From an uncultured Lachnospiraceae bacterium (lineage in GTDB: Bacteria > Bacillota > Clostridia > Lachnospirales > Lachnospiraceae): a stretch of 64,000 nucleotides of DNA. How positions within the stretch are numbered: position 1 is the stretch's first letter; each line of letters starts with the position of its first letter. The position numbers and the translations under genes are program-made. The stretch spans positions 62,001-126,000 of the forward strand of contig CAMOIJ010000002.1 of assembly GCA_946615865.1 (NCBI GenBank). The letters are read 5' to 3'. Below are positions 9,628 to 18,383 of the stretch, one piece after another. The notes under the pieces are model-generated. The model saw only the letters and a program-made list of their open reading frames with translations. It was not told the origin of the DNA and ran no database searches.

Positions 9628-10425
9628 TCAGAAGCGATGTCCTCCGCCGCTTCCGCCTCCTCCGGAGAATCCTCCTCCGCCGCTTCTGCCGCCGCCTCCT
9701 CCGCCGGATGAGCGGACAGGACTGTAGACCTTGGTGGTATTTGTGTGCCTCGAAGACGGGTTCCTGAGAATAAAGTCGACCTGAGCCGCGTCGATGATCT
9801 CATGGTTTCCGGCAGTCCTGGGAACGGTGACCGCCCTCAGGATCAGGTAGTTGAGTAAAAGCCCCAGAATGAGCGCGAGCAGGGCAGCGCTGATATACCG
9901 CATCGGCTGTGCGATCTTTCCGCCGCGCAGCAGCTCCAGTTCCTGCAGGAAGCAGGTCGCCGCGAACTTGTAGTAGTATCTGTCCGAAGCGTACTTGTAG
10001 ATATTGTCCGAGATCGTGTTGGAATAGGCGGTAGTGATGATCTTACTGACCGCGCCGTTGTTGCGGATATAGAATTCACGCATTCCCATATCAATGAGAA
10101 GGAGAGTGCCGCTTTCCGAGCCGAAAACGGAAGAGTATCTCTGTTCGGCAAACTGTTTCGTGGAGACGCTGTTATTCTCACAGGATACAAATCCCGCGTT
10201 TCCATATTCCGTGACAGGTTTCATGACCTCGATCAGCTGTGCTTCTTCAGAATCCGTGAGAAGATCCTCCTCGTCGGCGATATAGACCACATAGCCTGTG
10301 TCAGGATTGGTATACTCAAATCCGAATTCATCTGCATGCGCCGGAAGCGCGAACAGGGAAAGAAGTATCGCGCACAGCATAATACCCGGCATAGTACCGC
10401 AAAATCTCTTATTTCGCACGGTCAT
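9628..10425 (-). CDS. TPM-domain protein (YgcG family), exported and membrane-bound
   Basis: The 265-residue protein begins at the ATG whose first base is 10425, preceded on the minus strand by AAAGGAGGT; longer upstream extensions lack this. A signal peptide ends near ALPAHA. The TPM domain follows (roughly residues 33-150: DTGYVVYIADEEDLLT, GTLLLIDMGMREFYI), then one membrane helix (AALLALILGLLLNYLIL). The C-terminus is Gly/Ser-rich and ends GGHRF, typical of YgcG-like proteins. The family has been linked to membrane protein or photosystem maintenance, but no clear role is known in Firmicutes. It overlaps the 3' end of the zinc-ribbon gene by 17 bases, so they form one minus-strand operon. 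Confidence 0.85.
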   Translation of the reverse strand: MTVRNKRFCGTMPGIMLCAILLSLFALPAHADEFGFEYTNPDTGYVVYIADEEDLLTDSEEAQLIEVMKPVTEYGNAGFVSCENNSVSTKQFAEQRYSSVFGSESGTLLLIDMGMREFYIRNNGAVSKIITTAYSNTISDNIYKYASDRYYYKFAATCFLQELELLRGGKIAQPMRYISAALLALILGLLLNYLILRAVTVPRTAGNHEIIDAAQVDFILRNPSSRHTNTTKVYSPVRSSGGGGGGRSGGGGFSGGGGSGGGHRF

Positions 10426-12043
10426 TACCTCCTTTCCTGTCATAGAAAGTGGGAAGCGGCCTGGTGGCCAGAATATTATATTTGCTGATAATTCCCAAAA
10501 AGGACAGGCAGACGCCTGCCGCGGCAAGGATCGAGCCGCCGTAGAACCACAGATCGCTTACAGGGTTCCACACGAGGATCGCGGCAGAGGCGCCCACTGC
10601 GATCACAGAGCCTGCGATCTGGAGGACCATGTTCTTCTTGGCAGTTTCCGAATCTGCCAGCGCCCAGATAAAGACCAGGGCTCCTAAAAGAAGGATAACA
10701 GATACCGCGCCGTAGATCTTGAAGCCGGTGAGATTGCCGCTGCCCGTAAGATAATCAAGGCCGAGCCTTGGAAAGACGAGAAGCACGACAAGAAAGAGGA
10801 GAGCGTATTTGCCGTATTTTCTGATCGCTGCCAAAACGCCTTTTTCAGCTTTTTTATCACCGGCATCCGGCGAACCGGAACTGCCGGCCGACCTTCCGGC
10901 GGCTGCAAAGCCCTTGTCGTCTGCATGGCTGTCCTTGTCGGAGATCGCGGACAGTTCCAGACCGTATATGACAAGACTTAAGAGAGCCAATACCGAAGAA
11001 GCAGTAAGGACCATCTGGCCTGTCATTGTAATGAGGAAAGCGAGGACCGCGAAGATCGGCACCGCCAGGAGAATACTGCCCAGAATATATTTTTTCTTAT
11101 CGACAGGCAGATCCGCTGTGATCTTTCCCGTGCTGCCGTTCATCACCGCATAGGCGACGCGGTCATCCTTTCTGTAAGTGAGGAACCAGACAGGGAGATA
11201 GGCGCATGCCGGCTCTTCACTGCTGAGGTTCATGGAACTTCCCCGCAGCTGGTTCTTAAATTCGTCGGCAGAGGGCATATCCGCTCCGGAGCTTCGGTAC
11301 TCGGGAACTCCTGATAAACGCTCTATGGAGTCCTGGCTGATCGAATTAAGGACCGGTTCGCGGTAGACATCATTTCCGACATCAGGCGCGTCCGCATAGA
11401 ATCCGCAGAGGATAGAAGGCGTAAACGGCTGCATTTTAGCCGCCTCAAAAGGAGCGATGGCAGCTGCGACAGTATCGTCGAAGGAAGAGGAGGCGTCGTA
11501 AGTCAGCCCATGGTAGCGGGCGTCGACTTCTCCGCTCAGACTGTAATGATCCGTGATCTTGTAGTCTCCCCGGCGATATGTCTTAGAGCCCTTAAGGTGA
11601 AGATCCCCGCTAAAATCATAATTGTAGACCCAGTACGGGATGTAGATCCCGCGGAATCTGTCCAGGAATTCGGGATCCCTGAATTCACGGGGGGCAAAGA
11701 GAGCGCGCCTGACCAAAGAGGAATAGGATTTCCTGCAGTCCTCTTTAGTGCGTGTGAAGGGAATGATATGGGCCGGACGCTTTTCATCGCGCATCCTGCT
11801 GTCCAGGATCGTGGAGGCGCCGCAGTAAGTACAAAAACCTGCAGCAGTCACGTTTGTCGTCATGATCTCTCCGCCGCACTGAGGGCAGGTGTAGACCGTA
11901 ACTCCGAACATGTCGTTTTCTTCCGCGTCCTGGCTTTTCTGATATTCGTAGGGATCCAGCATCGTGCTGCAGTATTCGCACTTCAGCTTCTGAGACTCGA
12001 TGTCAAAGACCAGATTCCCCGCGCAGTTGGGACAATTATACAT
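10409..12043 (-). CDS. Zinc-ribbon membrane protein of unknown function
   Basis: The 544-residue protein starts with two zinc ribbons: Cys 4, 7, 22, 25 and Cys 53, 56, 71, 74. A soluble middle part follows (about 90-310) with VCxxK-like features absent and no known catalytic motif that I can see. The C-terminal half has about six hydrophobic segments (for example KYILGSILLAVPIFAVLAFL and YALLFLVVLLVFPRLGL), separated by a Ser/Gly/Asp-rich loop. Such double zinc-ribbon membrane proteins are often paired with TPM-domain proteins in Lachnospiraceae, as here, which suggests a joint role at the membrane. Function is unknown. Confidence 0.8.
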   Translation of the reverse strand: MYNCPNCAGNLVFDIESQKLKCEYCSTMLDPYEYQKSQDAEENDMFGVTVYTCPQCGGEIMTTNVTAAGFCTYCGASTILDSRMRDEKRPAHIIPFTRTKEDCRKSYSSLVRRALFAPREFRDPEFLDRFRGIYIPYWVYNYDFSGDLHLKGSKTYRRGDYKITDHYSLSGEVDARYHGLTYDASSSFDDTVAAAIAPFEAAKMQPFTPSILCGFYADAPDVGNDVYREPVLNSISQDSIERLSGVPEYRSSGADMPSADEFKNQLRGSSMNLSSEEPACAYLPVWFLTYRKDDRVAYAVMNGSTGKITADLPVDKKKYILGSILLAVPIFAVLAFLITMTGQMVLTASSVLALLSLVIYGLELSAISDKDSHADDKGFAAAGRSAGSSGSPDAGDKKAEKGVLAAIRKYGKYALLFLVVLLVFPRLGLDYLTGSGNLTGFKIYGAVSVILLLGALVFIWALADSETAKKNMVLQIAGSVIAVGASAAILVWNPVSDLWFYGGSILAAAGVCLSFLGIISKYNILATRPLPTFYDRKGGNDRAK

Positions 12044-12088
12044 ATTTCACACTTTCCGCCATTGGCATTAAAAACGGAATTCAATACT

Positions 12089-12117
12089 TTGCTGTACTGA
12101 TAACTATTAGTTATAAT
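12089..12117 (+). promoter_or_regulatory. Sigma-A type promoter with a palindrome in the spacer/-10
   Basis: TTGCTG at 12089-12094 and TATAAT at 12112-12117 are 17 bases apart. ATAACT-ATT-AGTTAT (12100-12114) is an inverted repeat reaching into the -10. It lies between the divergent zinc-ribbon and carbonic-anhydrase genes and drives the latter. Confidence 0.6.
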
Positions 12118-12172
12118 ATCATATCATGGAATGACAGACATCCAAATCTGATACATATACAGGAGGATTATA

Positions 12173-12658
12173 ATGCAAAATATTGACGATTCTGTGTTCA
12201 TCGCAGAGGGGGCGAGAGTAGTCGGAGACGTAACCGTCGGAAAAGACAGCAGCATCTGGTTTAACGCAGTCCTTCGGGGCGACGAGGACCGCATCGCGGT
12301 GGGAGAGGGATCCAACATCCAGGACAACTGCGTGATCCACTGCGGGCAGGGATACTCGACCATAGTGGGAAACGGCGTGACAGTGGGACATCTGGCGCTC
12401 CTTCACGGATGCACTATCGGAGACAATACGCTGATCGGAATGCACTCAACTATTATGAACGGAGCGGTGATCGGAAAGAACTGCGTGATCGGGGCAGGGT
12501 CCCTCGTCACAACAGGGACTGTCATCCCTGACAACAGTGTCGCCCTCGGCAGTCCGGCGAAAGTAATCCGTGCTGTAAAGAGCGAGGAGATCGAGTACAA
12601 CAGATTTGACGCGGAATTCTACAGAAAGCAGGCTGCCGCCTATAAGAACAGGTCATGA
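12173..12658 (+). CDS. Gamma-carbonic anhydrase family protein
   Basis: The 161-residue protein is a left-handed beta-helix of hexapeptide repeats (GDVTVGKDSSIWFNAVLRGD, VGNGVTVGHLALLHGC, IGDNTLIGMHS). Three His residues in the expected order (VIHCG, VGHLALLHG) are the zinc ligands of this fold. Members include active gamma-carbonic anhydrases and the YrdA/PaaY proteins, whose activities differ, so CO2 hydration is likely but not certain. A clear GGAGG precedes ATG 12173. It appears monocistronic. Confidence 0.9.
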   Translation: MQNIDDSVFIAEGARVVGDVTVGKDSSIWFNAVLRGDEDRIAVGEGSNIQDNCVIHCGQGYSTIVGNGVTVGHLALLHGCTIGDNTLIGMHSTIMNGAVIGKNCVIGAGSLVTTGTVIPDNSVALGSPAKVIRAVKSEEIEYNRFDAEFYRKQAAAYKNRS

Positions 12659-12736
12659 CTCCAAGCAGAGTATATTTTGACATGAATTTTTTTCACTACT
12701 GAATCAAATTTTCTGCTATTATACGTTGAAACGCTA

Positions 12737-12765
12737 TTGCAATGAAGTTATGAAAATTTTATAAT
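12737..12765 (+). promoter_or_regulatory. Promoter of the liv operon
   Basis: TTGCAA at 12737-12742 and TATAAT at 12760-12765 are separated by 17 bases in AT-rich DNA, about 50 bases before livK. A second -35-like TTGACA at 12677-12682 has no matching -10. Confidence 0.65.
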
Positions 12766-12813
12766 GTTTTCATTGGCGATTTCAAAGCCAAATAACTTAA
12801 GGAGGATGTAACT

Positions 12814-14055
12814 ATGAAAAAGATGTTTAAGACCAGCCTTGCAGTTGCTATGTCGGTTTGCATGGCAGCAGCTCTGACAGCATGCGGCGGCTCCGGTTCC
12901 GCTTCAAGCAGTGCTCCCGCTGACAGCGGCGCGGCAGCCGAGACTACCGAGAGCGCGGATACAGGCGCCAAGATCAAGATCGGCGGCTCCGGCCCCCTGA
13001 CAGGCCCTGCAGCTGTTTACGGACAGGCAGTTAAGAATGCGGCTGAGATCGCTGTTGAAGAGGTCAACGCCAAAGGCGGACTTCAGTTCGAACTCAATAT
13101 GCAGGACGACGCGCATGATCCCGAGAAGGCAGTCACTGCTTACGGCGTCCTTAAGGACTGGGGCATGCAGGTTTCTCTGGCAACTGTTACTTCCGCTCCC
13201 GGCGCAGCAGTTTCCCCTTCCTATGCTGAGGACAAGATCTTCGCGATCACTCCTTCCGGATCTTCCACATCCGTTATCTTCGCGGATCCCGATAACCTTT
13301 CCGGCGCTTTCGGAAATGTTTTCCAGATGTGCTTCACAGACCCCAACCAGGGAACTGCAAGCGCGGACTATATCTCCGGACATGCTGATCTCGGCAGCAA
13401 GGTAGCTATCATCTACAAGAATGATGACAACTATTCCAAGGGCATTCATGACACATTCGTAGCAGAAGCTGCTGCTAAGAGTCTTGCAGTTGTCTACGAG
13501 GGAACATTTGATGATTCCAACGCTCAGGATTTCACTGTACAGCTTGGAAAGGCCCAGGAAGCAGGCGCAGATATCCTTTTCCTGCCCATCTACTATGATC
13601 CCGCTTCCCTGATCCTCACACAGGCTAACGGAATGGGTTACAAGCCCACATTCTTCGGCGTTGACGGTATGGACGGTATCCTTGGTCTTGAAGGCTTTGA
13701 TACCTCTCTGGCAGAGGGCGTTTATCTGCTGACTCCTTTCTCCGCAGACGCAACTGATGAGCTCACAGTTAACTTTGTCAACAAGTACAAAGAGAAATTC
13801 GGCGAGGTTCCGAACCAGTTCGCAGCTGACGCTTACGACTGCATCTATGCGATCGCGCAGGCATGCGAGGCAGCAGGCGTTACCGCAGATATGAGCTCTG
13901 CAGATATCTGCGCTAAGCTCGTTGAGCAGTTCACAAGCATGACTTTCAGCGGTCTGACCGGTTCCGAGATGACCTGGAACGCTAACGGCGAAGTCACAAA
14001 GTCTCCCAAGGCTGTTGTGATCCAGAACGGCGTTTATGTAGGTGTTGAAGATTAA
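12814..14055 (+). CDS. livK: Branched-chain amino acid ABC transporter, substrate-binding lipoprotein
   Basis: This is the extracellular binding protein of a Liv-type importer. The signal peptide ends in the lipobox LTAC with the lipidated Cys at 24, followed by a Ser/Ala/Gly linker. The periplasmic-binding fold starts with IKIGGSGPLTGPAAVYGQAV and includes the VSPSYAEDKIFAITPSGSS pocket region typical of Leu/Ile/Val binding proteins. The 413-residue length is normal. It heads the livKHMGF cluster behind its own promoter, and a hairpin separates it from livH, as is usual where the binding protein is needed in excess. The exact ligand (Leu/Ile/Val or another amino acid or amide) cannot be told from sequence. 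Confidence 0.93.
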   Translation: MKKMFKTSLAVAMSVCMAAALTACGGSGSASSSAPADSGAAAETTESADTGAKIKIGGSGPLTGPAAVYGQAVKNAAEIAVEEVNAKGGLQFELNMQDDAHDPEKAVTAYGVLKDWGMQVSLATVTSAPGAAVSPSYAEDKIFAITPSGSSTSVIFADPDNLSGAFGNVFQMCFTDPNQGTASADYISGHADLGSKVAIIYKNDDNYSKGIHDTFVAEAAAKSLAVVYEGTFDDSNAQDFTVQLGKAQEAGADILFLPIYYDPASLILTQANGMGYKPTFFGVDGMDGILGLEGFDTSLAEGVYLLTPFSADATDELTVNFVNKYKEKFGEVPNQFAADAYDCIYAIAQACEAAGVTADMSSADICAKLVEQFTSMTFSGLTGSEMTWNANGEVTKSPKAVVIQNGVYVGVED

Positions 14056-14086
14056 TCTTTCGCTGATCACGGTGAACTTAGTATGA

Positions 14087-14119
14087 ACAGGCAAAGCCCG
14101 CCCCGTGCGGGCTTCCTGT
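14087..14119 (+). terminator. Hairpin between livK and livH, partial terminator
   Basis: ACAGG (14087-14091) and AAGCCCGC (14094-14101) pair with GCGGGCTT (14107-14114) and CCTGT (14115-14119), followed by TTTATTT. It probably stops part of the transcription and protects the livK message. Confidence 0.6.
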
Positions 14120-14161
14120 TTTATTTGCGATACAGGCAGTTTTATAGAGAGGAAGACAGAC

Positions 14162-15037
14162 ATGCAGTTTCTATCCTATTTGATCAACGGATTGGGGCTC
14201 GGCAGTGTGTACGCGATCATCGCGCTGGGATATACGATGGTCTACGGCATTGCCAAGATGCTCAATTTCGCACATGGCGATATTATCATGATCGGAGCGT
14301 ACATCGCTTTCTTTGCACTTACTAAATTCGCGCTCCCCTTCCCGCTGGCAGTTCTGGCAGCAATAGCGGTGTGCACAATGCTGGGCGTATTGATCGAAAG
14401 GCTTGCTTACAAGCCACTCCGGCAGGCTCCCAGCCTGGCAGTCCTGATCACCGCGATCGGCGTCAGCTATTTTCTTCAGAACGGCGCCCAGATCCTCTGG
14501 TCATCCTCAAGCAAGGTGTTCCCTTCCGTGATCAGCACGGGGAGCATTTCTCTGGGATCCGCTTCCGTTTCCTATCTGACACTGCTCACTATAGCGACAT
14601 GCATCGTTGTAATGATATGCCTCACTCTCTTTATCAACAGGACGAAGACGGGAAGCGCTATGCGCGCATGTTCCGAGGACAAGGGCGCGTCAATGCTGAT
14701 GGGTATCAATGTCAATATGATCATCTCGATCACATTCGCGATCGGATCGGGCCTTGCTGCCATAGCCTCAGTTCTGCTGGCTTCCACATATCCGTCCGTC
14801 TATCCGACAATGGGATCCATGCCCGGTATCAAGGCGTTTACTGCTGCAGTATTCGGTGGGATCGGTTCAATTCCGGGCGCTTTTATCGGAGGTCTGCTTC
14901 TTGGAATTATTGAGATCTTTGCAAAGGCTTACATTTCGACACAGCTTTCCGACGCCATAGTTTTCGGAGTACTGATCGTGATACTTCTGATCAAGCCCAC
15001 CGGACTTCTCGGCAAAAAGATCAACGTCAAGGTTTAA
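14162..15037 (+). CDS. livH: Branched-chain amino acid ABC transporter permease LivH
   Basis: The 291-residue inner-membrane permease has about eight hydrophobic segments and the family hallmarks LGLGSVYAIIALGYTMVYGI near the N-terminus and AAVFGGIGSIPGAFIGGLL near the C-terminus. I take ATG 14162, which has GAGGAAG in front; the frame is open further upstream but that part overlaps the hairpin after livK. It is followed 15 bases later by livM, its partner permease. Confidence 0.94.
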   Translation: MQFLSYLINGLGLGSVYAIIALGYTMVYGIAKMLNFAHGDIIMIGAYIAFFALTKFALPFPLAVLAAIAVCTMLGVLIERLAYKPLRQAPSLAVLITAIGVSYFLQNGAQILWSSSSKVFPSVISTGSISLGSASVSYLTLLTIATCIVVMICLTLFINRTKTGSAMRACSEDKGASMLMGINVNMIISITFAIGSGLAAIASVLLASTYPSVYPTMGSMPGIKAFTAAVFGGIGSIPGAFIGGLLLGIIEIFAKAYISTQLSDAIVFGVLIVILLIKPTGLLGKKINVKV

Positions 15038-15052
15038 GGGAGGAAGTAATAC

Positions 15053-16117
15053 ATGAAAGAAAAAAGCAGCGTTTTCTCCCGCTTCGGAGACAAAAAGAAC
15101 CGAGGACGACTCATGTCCTTCGCTCTTGTGATCATTGCATATATTGCTGTTGAAGTTCTTCTTAAGACCGGCAGTCTCGGCAGTATGTTCAGCAGCCTCC
15201 TGGTACCGATCACCTGTTACGTTGTGGCCGCTATAGGCCTCAACCTCAATGTCGGTATTTCCGGAGAACTCAATCTGGGCCAGGCAGGATTTATGAGCGT
15301 CGGCGCTTTCTGCGGTATCTGCGTGTCCGGCATACTGGCAGGCAGTATTACAGCCGGGATTCCCAGACTTATCATTGCGATCATCTGCGGTGCGGTACTG
15401 GCAGCAGTTTTCGGATTTTTGATCGGTATTCCCGTCCTTAAACTTCAGGGCGACTATCTCGCGATCGTCACACTTGCTTTCGGTCAGATCATCAAGAGTA
15501 TTTTCATGAACGCATATATCGGCATCGACACTGAGGGACTCCACTTCAGTTTCGTGGAGAGCAATTTCAAGCTTCAGCCCGGCGGAAAGATGCTCCTGAA
15601 CGGTCCCATGGGTGCCACCGGTACACAGAAGATCGCCAATTTTACAATAGGGACAGTCCTTGTCATAGTCGCTCTTCTTGTCGTCTATAACCTGATGTTT
15701 TCCAGAAGCGGCAGGGCGATCATGGCGGCGAGAGACAATCGTATTGCCGCGGAATCTGTCGGCATTCCGATCTCCAGGACCAAAATGCTGGCGTTTGTTA
15801 CGTCAGCCGCGCTGGCAGGTGCCGCAGGAGCCCTCTATGGACTTAATTACTCCACACTGGTCCCGAACAAATTCGATTTCAACACCTCCATTCTGATCCT
15901 CGTCTACGTCGTTCTGGGCGGACTCGGGAACATGACCGGCACGATCATTTCGACCGTTGTCCTGATCCTGCTTCCGGAGCTGCTCCGTTCGCTGCAGGAC
16001 TACAGAATGCTGATCTATGCAGTAGTGCTGATCCTCATCATGCTCGTGACAAACAACGAATGGCTCATGACGAAATGGAAGAGCCTGTTTTCAGGCAAGG
16101 CGAAAGGAGGTGCTTAA
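15053..16117 (+). CDS. livM: Branched-chain amino acid ABC transporter permease LivM
   Basis: The 354-residue protein is the second membrane subunit. It has about ten hydrophobic segments, the conserved GISGELNLGQAGFMSVGAF segment and the cytoplasmic coupling region around MAARDNRIAAESVGIPISRT. LivH and LivM form the channel that receives ligand from LivK. GGAGG precedes the ATG. The stop is one base before the livG start codon. Confidence 0.95.
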   Translation: MKEKSSVFSRFGDKKNRGRLMSFALVIIAYIAVEVLLKTGSLGSMFSSLLVPITCYVVAAIGLNLNVGISGELNLGQAGFMSVGAFCGICVSGILAGSITAGIPRLIIAIICGAVLAAVFGFLIGIPVLKLQGDYLAIVTLAFGQIIKSIFMNAYIGIDTEGLHFSFVESNFKLQPGGKMLLNGPMGATGTQKIANFTIGTVLVIVALLVVYNLMFSRSGRAIMAARDNRIAAESVGIPISRTKMLAFVTSAALAGAAGALYGLNYSTLVPNKFDFNTSILILVYVVLGGLGNMTGTIISTVVLILLPELLRSLQDYRMLIYAVVLILIMLVTNNEWLMTKWKSLFSGKAKGGA

Positions 16118-16118
16118 T

Positions 16119-16907
16119 ATGGCTGACAATACAGATAAGAACGTGAAAGCACCCGTCCTGGACGTACAGGATCTCGGCATCGACTTCGGCGGCCTGACAG
16201 CAGTAAACGACCTGAACATGCAGGTCTATGACGGCGAGATCGTAGGACTGATCGGCCCCAACGGCGCAGGAAAGACTACCGTTTTCAATCTTTTGACCAA
16301 GGTCTACAAGCCTACGAGGGGCAAAATATATTTTGACGGCAAGGATACGGCGGGAAAGAGTGTCGTGGATATCAACAAGGCGGGAATCGCCAGAACATTC
16401 CAGAATATCAGGCTGTTCGGCAATCTGACTGTACTGGACAATGTCAAGACAGGTTTCCACAATGTCATTCCGTATTCACCGATCACAGCGATCCTGCGGC
16501 TTCCGAAGTATTTCAACAGCGAAAAAGAGATCAATGAAAAAGCGATGGACCTTCTTAAGATCATGGAGCTGGACAAGTACGCGGATTATAAGGCAAGCAA
16601 TCTTCCCTACGGCGCGCAGAGAAGGCTTGAGATCGCCAGAGCACTGGCTACGAATCCCAAACTTCTTCTTCTGGATGAGCCTGCCGCAGGCATGAACCCT
16701 CAGGAGACAGCGGAACTGATGGACATGATCCGCTTTGTCCGCGACCACTTTAAGATCGCGGTTCTGCTCATCGAGCACGATATGAAGCTTGTAATGGGAA
16801 TCTGCGAGAGGATCACTGTACTTAACTACGGAATGATGCTGGCTCAGGGAACGCCGGAGGAGATCCAGTCAAATCCTGAAGTCATCAAAGCGTACCTGGG
16901 GGACTAA
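16119..16907 (+). CDS. livG: Branched-chain amino acid ABC transporter ATPase LivG
   Basis: The 262-residue ATPase has Walker A GPNGAGKTT, the signature LPYGAQRRLEIARAL (LSGGQ replaced by LPYGAQ, normal for LivG), Walker B LLLLDEPAAGM and the H-loop LLIEHDM. I chose ATG 16119 because AAAGGAGG (16103-16110) lies eight bases upstream; a GTG three codons earlier is inside the ribosome site. It works as a heterodimer with LivF. Confidence 0.95.
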   Translation: MADNTDKNVKAPVLDVQDLGIDFGGLTAVNDLNMQVYDGEIVGLIGPNGAGKTTVFNLLTKVYKPTRGKIYFDGKDTAGKSVVDINKAGIARTFQNIRLFGNLTVLDNVKTGFHNVIPYSPITAILRLPKYFNSEKEINEKAMDLLKIMELDKYADYKASNLPYGAQRRLEIARALATNPKLLLLDEPAAGMNPQETAELMDMIRFVRDHFKIAVLLIEHDMKLVMGICERITVLNYGMMLAQGTPEEIQSNPEVIKAYLGD

Positions 16908-16910
16908 CAT

Positions 16911-17615
16911 ATGCTGAAAGTAACGGACTTAAAAGTAAAATACGGCATGATCGAAGCCATCAAGGGAATCTCTTTTGAGGTACGCGACGGTGAGATCGTG
17001 ACAATGATCGGCGCGAACGGAGCCGGAAAGACGACGACGATGCACGCGATCTCCGGTCTTGTCAAGGCCGCGGAAGGAAGCATTAAACTCGACGATGTGG
17101 AACTGACTAAGACTCCTGCCAACAAGATCGTAGGCATGGGCCTTGCGCAGGTTCCCGAGGGAAGAAGAGTCTTCGCGGAACAGACTGTCGAAGAGAACCT
17201 GATCCTGGGCGCTTATCTGCGGAAGGACAAAGCAAAAATGGCCGAGGATATGGAGGAAGTCTATAAGCTGTTCCCGCGTCTTAAGGAAAGAAGAAAACAG
17301 CTTGCCGGAACACTGTCCGGAGGCGAGCAGCAGATGCTTGCTATGGGCAGAGCCCTTATGGCAAAGCCTTCCATCCTTCTTTTGGACGAGCCGTCCATGG
17401 GACTTTCGCCGCTCCTCGTATCAGAGATCTTCCACATTATCAGGGAGATCAACGACAAGGGAACGACTATCCTTTTAGTTGAGCAGAATGCCAAAAGAGC
17501 GCTGGCCATAGCGGACAGGGCGTACGTACTGGAAACAGGCAGCATCACACTGGAGGGGACCGGTGAAGAGCTTGCGAACGACGAGAGAGTGCAGAAAGCC
17601 TATCTCGGCGGATGA
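16911..17615 (+). CDS. livF: Branched-chain amino acid ABC transporter ATPase LivF
   Basis: The 234-residue ATPase has Walker A GANGAGKTT, signature LSGGEQQMLAMGRAL, Walker B ILLLDEPSMGL and H-loop LLVEQNA. It begins three bases after livG with only a weak ribosome site (GGGGGA), so translation probably continues from livG. This completes a five-gene importer. Confidence 0.95.
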   Translation: MLKVTDLKVKYGMIEAIKGISFEVRDGEIVTMIGANGAGKTTTMHAISGLVKAAEGSIKLDDVELTKTPANKIVGMGLAQVPEGRRVFAEQTVEENLILGAYLRKDKAKMAEDMEEVYKLFPRLKERRKQLAGTLSGGEQQMLAMGRALMAKPSILLLDEPSMGLSPLLVSEIFHIIREINDKGTTILLVEQNAKRALAIADRAYVLETGSITLEGTGEELANDERVQKAYLGG

Positions 17616-17670
17616 GCGCTTTTTATAAAGCGGGTATGGTTACTTACAATGATCACAGGGAGGAAGCATA

Positions 17671-18366
17671 ATGTACGTTAAAGATCATATGACAGAGAAA
17701 CCTTATACGATCACAAAGGATGTAGTGATCTCCAAAGCGGTTGAGATCATGAGAAAGAATCATTTTCACCGCCTGCCCGTGGTAGATGACCAGGGCAAAC
17801 TGATCGGACTTGTCACGGGAGGTCTCGTAAAAGAAAAGAGCGGAGCGAGCTCCACATCTCTCTCCATCTATGAACTCAATTATCTTCTGAGCAAGACCCA
17901 GGTCCAGGACATCATGATCACGGACGTCAAGACGATCTCTCAGGATGTATTTGTTGAGGTTGCGGCCCAGACCATGCTGGAAAACGAGATCTCTGTTCTT
18001 CCTGTAGTGGATGAGAACAACAAAGTGATCGGGATCATCACAGATAAAGATATTTTCCAGGCTTTCGTAGAACTTCTCGGATACAGGAAACAGGGAACAA
18101 GATTCATTTTCGCCGCCACCGACACTCCCGGCGAATTTGCTCCAATGGCCAAGTGTTTCGGCGACAACAACGCCAATCTGGATTCTCTGGCAGTCTATCA
18201 CACTAAGGAAAGAGGAGCCGAGATCGTGGTCAAGGCTTCCGGCGCCATCTCTGTGGAAGATATGGCGCAGATCCTTGTCAATGAGGGATTCAAACTCAAA
18301 GGGATCGTACAGACGACCAAATTCGGCACTACCAAAAACTTTGATGTCCCGGAAAAGACCTGCTGA
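17671..18366 (+). CDS. CBS-domain pair fused to an ACT domain (AcuB-like)
   Basis: The 231-residue soluble protein has two CBS motifs (about 1-55 and 77-130; VKDHMTEKPYTITKD and VQDIMITDVKTIS) and a C-terminal ACT-like domain from about 140 (FIFAATDTPGEFAPMAKCFG). CBS pairs usually bind adenine nucleotides and ACT domains amino acids, so this looks like a two-signal sensor. The 55-base gap after livF, with GGGAGG before the ATG, makes co-transcription with the liv genes possible and suggests a link to amino-acid supply. The target is unknown. Confidence 0.85.
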   Translation: MYVKDHMTEKPYTITKDVVISKAVEIMRKNHFHRLPVVDDQGKLIGLVTGGLVKEKSGASSTSLSIYELNYLLSKTQVQDIMITDVKTISQDVFVEVAAQTMLENEISVLPVVDENNKVIGIITDKDIFQAFVELLGYRKQGTRFIFAATDTPGEFAPMAKCFGDNNANLDSLAVYHTKERGAEIVVKASGAISVEDMAQILVNEGFKLKGIVQTTKFGTTKNFDVPEKTC

Positions 18367-18383
18367 TCCGCGGAGGTGATCAG

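Noticed and set aside
12904-14163. Long open frame on the minus strand across livK
   Set aside because: It is antisense to a clear lipoprotein gene, has no ribosome site or family match, and is a by-product of codon use.
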